Positions 38,101 through 49,701 of a stretch of 64,000 nucleotides of DNA are shown here, piece after piece (positions within the stretch are counted from its first letter, which is position 1; every line of letters begins with the position of its first letter). This DNA comes from Hymenolepis diminuta (lineage: Eukaryota > Platyhelminthes > Cestoda > Cyclophyllidea > Hymenolepididae), in the NCBI GenBank assembly GCA_900708905.1, contig CAADRB010000062.1, positions 436,541 through 500,540 of the forward strand, given 5' to 3'. The position numbers and the translations under genes were made by a program. The notes beneath the pieces were generated by a model that saw nothing but the letters and a program-made list of their open reading frames with translations, had not been told where the DNA came from and did no database searches.

Positions 38101-38689
38101 TTCGTTTAATTTCAGATTATTCCAAAAGGCCCTTTTAGTGCAAAGTGAATTAATGATACTATTTTGTGCATAACCCATGAGAATTCTATCAACGGGAGGA
38201 CCAGATATTCCATTTGTCAATCATCTGTTCGCACTAATTAACAACATACAGGGTGAAAGGGAGAGATAAAAATGGGATTGATAGATGGTATGGAGTGATT
38301 TGAATTACATAGAATATGGGGATTATTTGATTCCTGTCAATGGGATAAATCAAATAAGATTGGGTAGTGACCGGTGAGAAAAACAATATTATATGAATAC
38401 TTGATTACGTAAATGTACATAAATACAATCCTTTAATCCTACAAAACATATTCCATTTCAGTATGTCTGTTAAAAATAGTATATCATATATTTACATACA
38501 TTTAATATTCGGACAAGTAGATGCATAACCTTTTCGGGAAGGAAATAAATAGGAGAGAAGCAGCTGGATTTCTTTGCGTCTTCTCTTCTCTGCTCATTAG
38601 AATACGTACTGTCGCTTGGCTTGAATCAGATATACGCATTTCATCCACCTTTATCAATTAGAAAACTTAAAGCAGTCGAATAATGGACA
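35111..38689. other. non-coding stretch
   Basis: AT-rich with no gene. Minus-strand frame 35,259-35,471 and plus-strand frame 37,575-37,781 are short and featureless. Pyrimidine-rich runs occur near 37,890-37,920. A CGATTAACCATTCTGGTT motif near 35,650 weakly recalls the SINE tail. Confidence 0.4.
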
Positions 38690-39370
38690 CTGGAAGGCCT
38701 TGCTGATTGTCGCTCCAGGAGAACAGTGATTTCTTCGATAGTACTGATAAAGTATTCTTTTCCGAAAAGATTCGTATACAGTTAGTAGGTTTGCACCCCC
38801 CTCGAAATGGGGATTAACACTTTTTAAGACAGGAATCGATAATGTTGGCTGTTCTAATCATGACAGATCAGTCAAATCATATCACAGATTTACGCTCTGA
38901 TAGAGCCATGACATGTGAAAAGTTATTTCTACGTATCCCACTGGAAACTCCCTCGGTCAAACTTCGAGGAAGAGGTTTCAACTCTGGAGTGGGCTAAAAG
39001 ATTTTTTCAGTTCTCTTGTCCTGAAGTTTCTTTTAAGTTAAAGGGTATGAAGAACTGGAAAGAAAGTGAAGGATAAATCCCTATTCGTTTCCAAAACTTC
39101 ATCTAATCTAATCTCTGAGACCTAATTATCTCGAATTCACACTGGCGATTTAAGTTTCTGGTTTGCTGCAACCTCAGTTTCCTCGTGGAGAAACATCGTG
39201 TGTCCTTAAATAATTTATTTTAATTATCGCCATAGCCTAATTAAGTAGTAATTGAATGAACATTGCTAAGGTTCAGTCTCCCCTATCTGCGATGTCTGGA
39301 ACCATTTCACTTGTTTATGCTACCCCTTTTCTATGAAACTATATAAAGTCCTCTTTTATAGGCACAGAGA
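38690..39370 (+). repeat. composite repeat B/C, longest copy
   Basis: The left part (38,690-39,090) aligns with 41,935-42,260. Anchors are ACAGTG with TTCTTTTCCGA, GACAGGAATC, AGTCAAAT and CTGGAGT followed by TTTTCTTG. The right part (39,020-39,370) aligns with 34,800-35,110. The two other copies therefore represent different parts of one mobile element of at least 680 bp. In the 41,935 copy one frame reads a non-LTR RNase H-like sequence. Confidence 0.6.
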
Positions 39371-39959
39371 AGGGGGAGCAGACACAAGCTTGTCACTTAC
39401 CGGCTCCCACACTTCCCCCTCATTCCTTCTGTCCCTCATCTCTCAGCTTTTTGATTCTTCATTAAGGTTTGTCCAATAAACTTTGGCATACATAACTCAT
39501 GTGTTTAACTTTTAAAACCGTCGTTTGCTGTATCTACCTGTCATTAGTTGTTACTTCTATAAATGCTTATTCAAAGTCATGGCAAAGGCAATTGATTCCC
39601 CATATCTGCACCACCGAATACTTTCTTTTATTCCCTTCAATGACGTATACAAGTTACTTTAATCCAAGGTTTTAAAAGATAAAAAAATATTAATTGGACT
39701 TAAAAATTACCTTACAGGAAGGCAAACTTTAAATTTTACCCTTTTCCATGCAATGAAGATAACACTGATTGCTGTATACTTCTCTATCTAACTCGTTCTG
39801 CTGATAAATACTTTAATTAATTACTAAACCTCCTGTTAACCAATTTTAGTCGCTTTCCATAAATAAAAACTCCAAATTTTTTCATAATACTTTGGATGCT
39901 AATTGACTGTTGTGTTCAGTATTAACCAAAGAAAAATTATGTTGGCTTGCTTCACGTAG
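39371..39959. other. non-coding stretch, GC-richer start
   Basis: The first 110 bp after the repeat are C-rich and end in AATAAA at 39,475-39,480. The rest is AT-rich. No frame is supported. Confidence 0.4.
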
Positions 39960-40480
39960 ATTCTTCTTTCTTTAGCTTGACGACATGAGCCACAATACTC
40001 GTCAATTAAACGTCGTCAGTTTGCACCACAGAGCATCCAGTTTTCCGCTAATGACAATCATGATTAACGGCCAGTCGTTAATTCTTATTAATTGGTCACC
40101 ATGACCTCAATTAGTCACCACCATCGTCCCATACCCACTCCATTTAATGATGTTTCCTCCTGCGATCACTTGACCTTATCAATTCAAACGTGTTTTAATT
40201 TGCCATGACATTAAAGGCAGGACAATTATATCAGTGCATTTAGATTTCTAGATTTAAGGTCGTGATGCATCGGTGAACGGGCGCGTTTCCATTGGGAAAT
40301 TGCTTGCCGGATATTCATCGTCGTACCTACAGCGAACAGCATGACCAGCTCCATTTTGTCGTTAATACTGACCAGGATGACCCGATATGTGTATCAAGAA
40401 CGCCTTCACTTAATTGAGGATCATGGCTCACTGTGGTTTCTGCCCCGATTGTCTTCTCAATTAAGATAGTGATTTACGAT
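39960..40480. promoter_or_regulatory. candidate enhancer island rich in TAAT sites
   Basis: A non-repetitive, less AT-rich block with many homeodomain-like cores: TAATGA (40,049), TGATTAA (about 40,061), GTTAATT (40,078), TTATTAATT (about 40,085), CAATTAG (about 40,109) and TTTAATGATG (about 40,143). It also holds a perfect nuclear-receptor inverted repeat (40,094) and a TGACCTT half site (about 40,171). The density resembles developmental enhancers. It is about 7.5 kb downstream of the protocadherin. No frame is open across it. Confidence 0.35.
40094..40106. promoter_or_regulatory. perfect nuclear-receptor IR3 element
   Basis: GGTCACCATGACC consists of GGTCA and TGACC half sites separated by three bases, the layout bound by steroid-type nuclear receptor dimers in animals. 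It sits inside the TAAT-rich island. The match is exact; use in vivo is inference. Confidence 0.45.
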
Positions 40481-41934
40481 AATGCTGATATATCAATCAT
40501 CAAGATCATATAAACATTTTGCGGTTCATTTTTTCTACTCAGTCGACTTCTGTGAAAGTTCGACTAAGCTCAGCTTCCTATCCATTTCACTTCCGTCTTT
40601 AGATTGTGATTCTGGTGTCACTTTAATCACCGAATTATCGATTAAATTCCCAACAAAAATATCGTCGTAGCACCAAATCTTTTTTAATTTCTCGCAACCT
40701 GTTCGTTCTAAATAATTTGATTATGATGAGTGTAATATTCTTACAAATTTAATCGAAGTGGATTATATATTAATAGAAAATTCCCAGAACATGGTTTCTG
40801 TGTCTCTTAACTGTCACTCTCATTAGGTATACTTTTTAACTAACAAAAAACGTAGCAGGGCAGAAGCATAGGTCATTTTTTCTGTCCAGAAAAATTTTGA
40901 AGTAAATGACATAAACATATCTAGTCGATATTTTGTCACGCTTCGTTATTTGCTTTGGCAGAAAGTCACAAATAACAAAAAGTTAAACGTGCACTAAAAA
41001 TGAATTAAATCATCAAAATAACGTAAATGGTTCAATGAAAAAAATTTTCAGATGAATCTTCTCCGATTTAATATAAATATATCTAAATTTGTTAAGTATT
41101 AGAAAATAACAAAATATATCAAAAGGACACAATTATTTATCGGTGAATTTGCTGAACAAAATAAACTTAAACGTAAAATTACCATTAAATTTAAAATATA
41201 ATTTATACAAATATTTTCCCCGCCAAAAAGAGAACTATCATTAAATGGAACAAAAGAAAATCTGAACAGAATGTAAATCACTCAGATAAATTTTATATTA
41301 GCCTAGTTCATCTAAATGTCTTCCGATACCTCGATAATAGAAACATTTAATAACTTTTCCAGACGTTGAACAGATTTATGTCTTCCGTCTGGACTGAAAA
41401 TCTGGTGTCTGAGGTTCCAAAATCATTGGTCATCAATATTCTTTATTTAAGCAAGATCCCCTTTCATGTTTCATTGTTTGCTCATATTTCCGCTTCTACA
41501 TAAACGTGACCTATGCTATCAACAAGTTCAGAACTAGATTATTATAATATTTTAGTGATATGGCGATATGTTCGTCTCTGCTTCTTCGAAGGTTGTAGAT
41601 TTTAGAATTGGTTGTGATAAAATAAATAAAAGTCCTGGATACTCTATGTCCGTTAATTAATAATAATACTATGCATAATAACATTCGGACGTGAGAATGC
41701 ATAAATATAATCGGGAGGAAAAGAGCTTGAGGAAGAGATAGAAACATTTGGCAAATAAGAATTGAGACAGTTTCATCACCTCTCGAATCGGCTCGGACGA
41801 ATTAACACTGCTGGTATTTCAGAAGATCTTTTGAAGAAACTCGCATTATATCTTTTGTCAGCCTTAAGTATGACATTCTGATATGTAGCATTTCGGCTGC
41901 CTTTTTCTCTTACAAGACTTAATGAAATCGGAAA
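40481..41934. other. non-coding stretch
   Basis: AT-rich. The frames at 40,482-40,670 (+), 41,099-41,281 (-) and 41,511-41,747 (-) are short and show no known motif. Confidence 0.45.
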
Positions 41935-42260
41935 TCATTGCTCAATGTCCTTGCGCCCGAGACACAGTGGTTCTATCAAGAGCGTTGCCTTCTTTTCCGA
42001 GAATAGTAGCATGCAATTGGCAAACTCTCATTTCGCTGCTTTTATCGAATTTTCTCAAGATGCAAGTTTATGATCTATGAGACAGGAATCAACATTGCCG
42101 ACTTTTTAGCCAAGACAGCCCAGTCAAATTAAAGATTTCTTTGTTATCTTGATTGTTTTGCCTCATTCATAGCTTGGAGTAAGCTTTCTTTCCAGTTTTC
42201 TTGGTATTTAGTGATTCAAAAGAAACTTCATTATGTGAGAAATGAAAAGAATTTTCACAG
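41935..42260 (+). mobile_element. composite repeat B/C, copy with RNase H-like relic
   Basis: Aligns with 38,690-39,090. The plus-strand frame at 42,085 reads GINIADFLAKTAQSN before a stop. This resembles the GNExADxLAK motif that contains a catalytic Asp in the RNase H domain of many non-LTR retrotransposons and retroviruses. Upstream codons in the same frame contain stops, so any coding function is lost. The family assignment rests on this one motif plus the repeat nature. Confidence 0.4.
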
Positions 42261-42395
42261 CAGCCCAAACGCAAAGCCATTTTTATTAAAGCTTGGCCAT
42301 GAAATTTCTAATGGAATCCACTGAAGTAGCCCTTTACATATCATGCCTCCCATGACAACACTGATCTAAGTTCCAAATAACGGACATAAAGTGAC

Positions 42396-42530
42396 TGTTG
42401 CAGCGGTGTCTTAGCGGCCAACATTCACACCTTCAAGTGTAAAAACCACTGGTTCAATACCCATCCAGTGGAGAATGTGACCAACTGCATGAACTAGGAT
42501 TGGTAGTTAAATCAGAACTTTATCAATACT
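42396..42530 (+). repeat. tRNA-like SINE copy
   Basis: GCGGTGTCTTAGCGGCCAAC resembles a pol III A box, and CACTGGTTCAATACCC a B box about 45 bp later. CCAGTGGAGAATGTGACCAA matches the SINE tail at 34,730. This is the copy with the best A/B spacing. Confidence 0.6.
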
Positions 42531-45345
42531 GATGTTATGAGTTGCTACGCCATAAGATGGATATTTAGTAGCACTTTCCTTTACTGGGTTTGCACAATGG
42601 AAAATGTTTTATTTTAAAATAAAGTATGCAGTAATCAAAATATTTTTGAATAGCTCTCAGTTTAAAACAGAGAACATCATTAGGTTAATAGACTCGTAAG
42701 GACGTCGAAATCCACGAAGATAAATATACAGATAAATATGTATATATCAGCCTGATCAGCCAGTCACTGCATGTAGATGACGTCTAACACCAAATTAATA
42801 AAAGATACAATAAGATTTTAGAAAGCATTAAAGATAAGGCTATTTTTAATACTGTTTATAACAAGTGGACTTGCCAAATCTTTTTTCCGATCACTTTTAA
42901 ACTAAAGCCATCTTAGACCTCTCAGTGCCAAAAGTTTCATAAAAAAAGAATATTTAAAGTGCTTTCTTCTAAATAGCATGCTGCCTTGTTAATCTCAGTT
43001 TCTATTATTTTGCCTCTCAAAAATCAATTCTGTTCAAGAACAAGATTAGGGAAGTATAAAACACCCCCTTTGTCTTGAAACGGTCGGACGCTTCTAATCC
43101 TCCGAAAGATTAGAAAAAAATTCCACTTGACGATGTGCCAAAGAAAAAAACTACCCATTAAATAAAAAATGATGAACTTCAGTTTCAAGTTAGCTGAATT
43201 TACTAAGCTTGACAGAAATATTCTAAGTGAAGAGAGATGTATGACAAAATTGTAAGTATGCCATGGAAGACATCAGCCGATTAAATACTTTCTAATAAAA
43301 TTTTGAAATTTTACAAATGCATTTTCAAAATTGCGTGATTAAATTTCTGCCGGTGAATTTTCTTGCAATAGAAAATATTTATCTGCATTGTCTGCATAAA
43401 TAATAATAGATTATTTGAATTTTGCGGTCTCAGCGAAGTAGTTAGCAAAAATTTGCACAAAATGTTGAGAATTAAATGTAAATATATCACATATCACAGA
43501 AAATAACATATATTTAAATAAACATTGTATATGTTTTTATGTAATTTGACTGTTTTAGACATTTCATTTAATCAGAGAGGAGGGAAGAAGAGGAAAATAA
43601 AGTTCATTTGACTAAAATGACCGGCCATTGTATTATCAATAATGGATGAACATAACCTCCAAGATTTCCTTCAGAAAAAGACAAAAACGGTGATGATCGA
43701 AGATTTCGGGCCTGAAAGGACATTTTTTGTAATATAGAGTGGTGATCAAACTTTGGTTCCTACTTGGTTCTCACCTTGAACTGTTTGGGAGCATAACTGT
43801 GTTTTCGCATAATCTGGAATACTTGCAATGCGTAACATTAAGGAACGTCAATTAAAAATTAAACACATTTATGTTATGACCTCTTTCATAAACCAATTTC
43901 ATCTTTTTGGAAGCTTACATTTTCAATTTCTCTCATTTATAGGGGTGAATAGTGATATTTTTAAAACTGTCTAGTGCCAACTACTTTAGATGTATTAAAT
44001 AGCTCATCATTAGAAATCGGTATAGTATCCACTTTATTAATAGGTCGTATCAGAGAAGCGATTTGAATAAGATAAGTTTGGTTTTCGAATGAATATTTAC
44101 TTCGGAAAAGGAGAAGTTAAATTCAAAGATTTTTTGTGAAACTAATTACGTCTATATATTCCAAGTGGTGAATAGTGCCCATATGTTCTGAAATCTTCTT
44201 GGGTTTAAATAGTTGTGAACAGTGCATATTGTCTCAGAATTTAATTCTAGAACCAATTAGGGAATAAATGCGGAAGATATTGGCCTTATCAGGAATCATG
44301 GCAGTTATCTAGCCTTTTAAAAAATTCGGATTTGTCTGATACTAGGTGAATGTATGCATCTGGGATCGACCAAGTTAAAAAAGGTCAGAGTATTTATATT
44401 TACAAAGTTGTTTCGTAATATAAGCCAACTCCTTTTTCACCTTAAAGATCGTAATATAGCACGATATATTACAAGTGGAAGCTTTAAAAATGTATCGAAA
44501 ATTCAAATGGCAAGAGGTTTTATGGGACCATAAATGAGACCATTATTTTTGAATGTAAATAACTTCCATAAGTTCATATTCTCTATTTCCATAACTTTAT
44601 GATAACTAAAATCTTATTATCAGTAATAAAAAAAAAGATTAAAACTAAAAACAGTTTTTCCATCTAAGTCTGAAGATAACTATAGACCTGAAAATCGAAA
44701 TAGTCTATAAAGTTTTCAGTTGAGTAATGAAGTTTCAGTGGTAAGATTCACAGGTTGTATACACCCTTCTCTAAAACTGAGGTTTCGTAGGTATTCACCC
44801 AACTGATCGATCAATAAAATGTATTCCTCTTATTCTTCATTAGCAGTAACAAAATAATTATTTTGTGTTTGCTTAGTCACTAATGGCATATTTTATCACC
44901 ACATCTTCAAAATCACATAATATTACATAAAGAGGCTTTTATTAAACACACTGATATAGGCACCCTTATATCACTCTTGAATATGGCATTCTTTAGTTAC
45001 CCAGAGCGTAACATTTGACTGCATCTGAATACGCTAACAGATCTGCATCTGCACAAATTCTACTACTGTTTTATTACACCGTCAGTAAAACCCGATTCCA
45101 TAGGAAAAAGGATGAGGTAGAAAATAGAGGTGAAGCACTTGAAGCTTAATAATAAAATGAATTATGTCTAGTTGGCATTCTGTTCTAAAGAGGGACATAA
45201 ATGAATTCTAAGTAAGGAACTTTGTCTTAATTAAAATGTATTGCTAAACAGTATAAAACTGTTAAAAATGGCAAGCGGAAAGAGGCTGTACTTTTCGACT
45301 AGGAACCTTTACAAAAGTTTCTTCTTTGAATTTCCTATACGAACA
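42531..45345. other. non-coding stretch
   Basis: AT-rich, with no gene recognised. A GTATAAAACACCCCC motif near 43,054 faintly echoes the TATA block of repeat B. No frame of note. Confidence 0.4.
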
Positions 45346-45476
45346 TGTGGTAGCAAAATGATTAAGGAAGAGAAGTTTTACTAATCTACCATAAAATTTG
45401 ATGGTTCAAAGAAATGTTCGAAACCATATTTAAAAATTGGGAACAGGAAATGAATGATTTAGCATTTTGCTACCAC
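45346..45476. mobile_element. 131-bp MITE-like element with 15-bp perfect terminal inverted repeats
   Basis: TGTGGTAGCAAAATG at 45346-45360 is the exact reverse complement of 45462-45476, enclosing 101 AT-rich bases without a frame. The TG...CA ends and size suggest a miniature non-autonomous transposon. I see no clean target-site duplication. An 11-bp piece of the same terminus (TTGCTACCACA) also occurs at 6396-6406. Confidence 0.55.
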
Positions 45477-45654
45477 ACATTAGTGAACGAGTTTGCCATT
45501 TTCAAACGCGAATTTGACCGTTTAAAATTGCAAACAATAGTTCCTAAACTCATTTAAGAAAACGTTTTTCAATACTTATCTTGGATTAGAGATGGCATCG
45601 TTGAGCCTGCTAACGGAAAGCTCGAATTCTACCAGTCCTTTTATTTACTTTACT

Positions 45655-45762
45655 TCCCGGAGCGACTGGCCATTCCTCTCACTGGGTGTGCACCGATAAG
45701 TGTTGAACCCTTGACCTCTGACTTGGCAGAAGGGCAGGGTAATCATTGCGACAGCAGCGAAA
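45655..45762 (-). repeat. tRNA-like SINE copy
   Basis: The minus strand reads TGTCGCAATGATTACCCTGC (A-box region), CAAGTCAGAGGTCAAG, a B-box-like GGGTTCAACAC, and TTATCGGTGCACACCCAGTG. This gives the clearest head-to-tail order of the family here. It accounts for the 3' part of a long minus-strand open frame (45,645-46,037). Confidence 0.6.
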
Positions 45763-46629
45763 TAACTTGTGAAGCAAAGTATTAAATACTGTACATTTCT
45801 TTGTAAAACTTCAGTTTTGTTAGCTTCGTTAAAAAAATTAAAAAGTTCATTTAAAGAGGTTTTAGGACCTAATTGACCGCAATGTTTAATTAAACCTCCT
45901 TTAGAAGGTGACAAAGGAGGCGTCTTTGATTTCAAATTAAGAAAAGAGAAAGAGAAAGATTTCAGATCCGGTGAGCGCAGATTTTTATTTTTTGATTTGG
46001 CATATTGGGGACCGTTTAGTTTTGTGAATGGTGGCAATATATGCAGATTATCTCCAACTATGGCTTACTTCCATATGTGCTCCCATAATTACCAATATCG
46101 CAAACTGGTTTTGGTTTGTTTAGGGGTAAGTGCTGCAAATCTCTAGTTAAGGCAGTTTGTAAAATAGGTTTTATCATCTCTTCCATCTTCAGATAAACAA
46201 AATGGTTAGTTTATGAAAGCTAAGCTTGGCTCTAAAAATCATGGTATCTGTACGCAGTTTACGAGGTGCAAAGTCAAACGAAAATGACGGATACCATTTA
46301 TTATTCTGAATTATCTCTGTTGAGAAATACGCCATCTGTTGGCATTTTACTGAACACTTCGATTATTGAATTTTAATTGGTGGTTAGGCGTACCTATTTG
46401 ATACGTCAAAATTAGGAATTGATTCAAAAATTCAATTCTCATAATTTTGCATTTTTTATTTTTCCGTGATGTCTGAGTTTATATTGCTGAACAATTAAAT
46501 AAATTTTTCTTCAGGCCTATCATACTCCGGGGACATGTCAAGTTTTCATTAGACACAACAATTCACCTTTGTAGATGCTTAATTGCCGAATATTCACTTA
46601 TACTACTAATAACTGGATTTCTTACTGTC

Positions 46630-46735
46630 TATTTAGCACTCTAATGATTTTGACCATCTATGCACCTATAAATACTTAGATGTAATCTTATTAAAGGTTC
46701 GACTCCGACGTCTCGGTTTTCACCATACATGTACT
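46630..46735 (+). repeat. tRNA-like SINE copy
   Basis: TAGCACTCTAATGATTTTG (A-box region) and a perfect B-box match GGTTCGACTCC at 46696-46706, about 60 bp apart. The intervening bases do not fold into a cloverleaf, so it is not a tRNA gene. Confidence 0.5.
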
Positions 46736-47049
46736 AGCTTTCTTCTCTCTGGCCTCTACCAGCGGACTCTTGATGAAATAACTAACTATTCTTAGTTTAT
46801 GTGGAAGTAATAAACATCCAGATTAACTCAATAGAAAATAATTGTTGTAATCTTGGTCATGGAATAACATTGGAATGTCAAAATAGTCCAGTAAGGGATG
46901 AAACCAGAGGATCGATTTGGATTACCTACTGAGGTCAAGGTGACAAAAGTTTATTTGAATTCTGGTAGCGTCATATTGTCAACTTTCTCATAAGGAATAA
47001 AATTCACTTCATTATTTTTAAATGTTTTAAAGCTTAATTTCTATAATTT

Positions 47050-47120
47050 GATTCCTACGAATCCATGTTCACGAATTTCAGAGCTGGTTGGCCTGTTGAT
47101 GAAATTGAATGGTGGGTCTT
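47050..47120 (-). repeat. SINE-like repeat E, copy 3
   Basis: The minus strand reads GGCCAACCAGCTCTGAAATT, CGTGAACATGGATTCG. Same order as the 12,708 and 26,205 copies. Confidence 0.45.
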
Positions 47121-47877
47121 TTCATATTGATTCATTTGGTATCTTCTTAGAGCCATTAGCAACTAGATACATATTTCCTCTCTCCAAAAAACGTACTATT
47201 TTTTCACTTATATAACATATAATAAAGAAACTGCAACATTGGAGGGTTGGTATCATTTGTGAGACTTTAATTCACGTTTCTCAAGCACCTAGATCTGATC
47301 TATGACTGAAAATAAATCCAAGCAAATAAAGACTAAGCTCTCTAGATTTAAATCGAGTCTCCTGACAAATACAACACCACTGAAACCAAACATTTCCCAT
47401 TCCGGTCACTTTTTAATCCTGAATTATATGTATTTTATTCCATTGATATTACCCTCTATCTTGAATATTTTTGCTTTTACTTACATTGGTTACTATGAGT
47501 TGCTTATGTGCCATTTTAAAAGTTAATATTCTTTACCATTTTCCGAAGAGGAAATGTTGTATTCATTTGGAAAAAATATTCAATAAAATATTTTTCCTCG
47601 AGAAAATAAAATTTCTATTATTTATGACCGCAAAAGTCCCACAAACCCTATATTTATATTATTGGTTCTCTTTTGTGAAAATTACTTGAAGATCTTCCTT
47701 TCAACTAGGATATCGGGATTAAAAGACCATAACAGGATTACAAAATTGGGTATCTTTTAAAACATTAGACACATTGGAATATAACTATACAATACGGCCA
47801 ATGAATTATCAAGTTACAGCTTAAACCGTTAATTTAATCGTTTGCTAATTTAACTATTACTTTAGTTGGGCAGGCTG

Positions 47878-48084
47878 TCATTGATACAGATTCGTTTGAT
47901 CAATATCATCAGCACAAACATTCCTAAAAACCATATTATCATAATCGACTTCCATTCGATGTTGTTTGTTATTTGGAAAATTTAAAATCTGGCTTTTATT
48001 GCTGTTCCACCATGTGTCCACCCAGTTCTTAAATTTCCTCAAAAGCCACTTAAATGCGGAATAACCCTTCATGTTTATAGACAT
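47878..48084 (-). CDS. unrecognised 68-codon frame starting with ATG
   Basis: A minus-strand frame with ATG at 48,082-48,084, directly preceded by an in-frame TAA, and ending TGA. The product would be Trp- and Asn-rich with a basic first half (FKWLLRKFKNWVDTWWNSN) and an acidic C-terminus. The composition looks more protein-like than most frames here. There is no signal peptide, no membrane segment and no known motif. It could be a small gene, a last exon or chance. Confidence 0.2.
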   Translation of the reverse strand: MSINMKGYSAFKWLLRKFKNWVDTWWNSNKSQILNFPNNKQHRMEVDYDNMVFRNVCADDIDQTNLYQ

Positions 48085-49701
48085 TTAGAACCTCGAATAA
48101 GATTGACTGATTTATTGAAACCAAAAATATTAATCTGGTATAAGATGCAAGTCATTATATGAATTTGTCAAATCGTTTAGTCATTTAGTTAAAAGAACTC
48201 TCAAGCTCATATAGTAAAGAGTTTTCAACATTCAACTTCGGCGGAGGGTTAGTATCATAGAGTATCCTTCGTGATAAATTCCGATTCTGTAATTGTTTAT
48301 AGTAGGTAGACTTCATCAATGCATTCACACAAATCGACTGTACCAATTAACATCGAACTTGCAACATTCAACTTCGTAGATGATTTTCCAGCAGGGAAAT
48401 CAGTTTTTAACTTTATACAATAACTGCTTTGAAATAGTTATATCAGACAGTCACTTTTCTGGTTATGACAACACTCATCATATTAAAATCGAGAATACTG
48501 AATGCCAACTTTGAAAGCGACAGACAAATTTTGTAATTTAATAAAATCTTCCAAGATAAAATGATTTTATCAATCCTGATCTTTACACTTTACAGTGCAA
48601 TGAAAGATACGAACCATCTAATTAAGTCAACTGGTTAATAAGCTCTGAATATCAATGACTTGATATCAGTCAGATATCTTGAGGGATGGGTTAGATCATG
48701 AAATTAGGAGATTAAAACGTAGAATACGATTCATATAAAGTACGAATTTTGTGCTCGAAATTTATTACCAACATCTTCTCAACCCTCTTCATTGAATCAA
48801 CCTTTTTATACTAGTTAAGATAAAAATACAAGTATGAATAATTACTAAATTTTTCCTTGACAAAACTATTACTTTGTTTTATGTTCTCTTTTCATTATTA
48901 TTGAACTCTTATATTGTTTGTGTGAACTAATATGAATTACGCTGTACTGTAGTTCGAGTTGAACCACAATAAATTTTCGTCATAACGACGAAAACTTGTT
49001 TTCCCTCTTCTTGGCTGAAATATCATCTTCTAGATCGTAACAGTGCAGATTACTCCTCTACTCTTATGCGGATATTTCTCGAAATGCAAATTTAAAAAGC
49101 TTCCTCTTGCTTTGCCATGACAGTGATAGGAACAATGATGATATTAATTCTATCTTATACTGAAAGCTCAGTGGACGCAATAATACTTTTATTGCATTTG
49201 AACCCCCCTTTTCTCGGCTCATCTTATTATTTAAAAGCTGCTTATTAAAAGGAAGAATCAGCCCCATGCTAAAAGGACACATGACGGGGCATTTTAATGG
49301 AATTCAAAGGGCGTGTCTTTGAAGTAGAAAGGTGTATTTGATTACCAGAGAAAAAATAAGTTTGCAGAAATTATCAGATCGGTGATGTAAAATCAAAAAA
49401 ACGATATTATTAATTAAATTGGCCAAATAATTAAGTTAGTATTATGATATAATTCCCGATATCATTACGACTAAAATAAATCAGGTCAGCATTCAATCAA
49501 CAAAATTAATATACTCAATTATTTTTACAAGTCTCCGTTTTGTGATTCCCAATATGATAACTGTTAAATCTTTGGAAGACTTAAGCATCTTACTATCTTA
49601 TTTTTTTCTCTAATTATTTTGCTAACTATGCTCTTCTATTTTTCCTCTATTTAAAAAAAGAGAGAAGACACTTCATAAAGGAAGACTTACAAGGGGAAGT
49701 C
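48085..49701. other. non-coding stretch
   Basis: AT-rich; a SINE-like fragment lies at 48,615-48,680. A minus-strand frame at 49,064-49,282 has no feature I can interpret. Confidence 0.4.
48615..48680 (+). repeat. SINE-like repeat E fragment, opposite orientation
   Basis: AAGTCAACTGGTTAATAAGC then AGCTCTGAATATCAATGACT, matching the minus-strand reading of the 26,205 copy. Diverged. Confidence 0.3.

Larger units (their letters stand above)
45763..47877. other. non-coding stretch with repeats
   Basis: Contains SINE-like copies at 46,630 and 47,050. The minus-strand frame from 46,037 to about 45,763 stays open for about 90 codons before the SINE and is Lys/Ser/Leu-rich, but I recognise no domain. 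Plus-strand frames at 47,302-47,689 overlap each other and look like chance frames. Confidence 0.4.

Noticed and set aside
39342..39480. Complete LTR (TATAAA plus AATAAA 130 bp later)
   Set aside because: No TG...CA boundaries, primer-binding site or second LTR were found, and the copy at 35,082 lacks the downstream half.
45645..46037. 130-codon minus-strand gene
   Set aside because: No ATG start; its last third runs through a SINE copy and no domain is visible in the rest. The first 90 codons remain only a weak exon possibility.
46696..46706. Intact tRNA gene at perfect B box GGTTCGACTCC
   Set aside because: No acceptor stem or anticodon arm can be paired around it; the spacing and neighbours fit a SINE relic.
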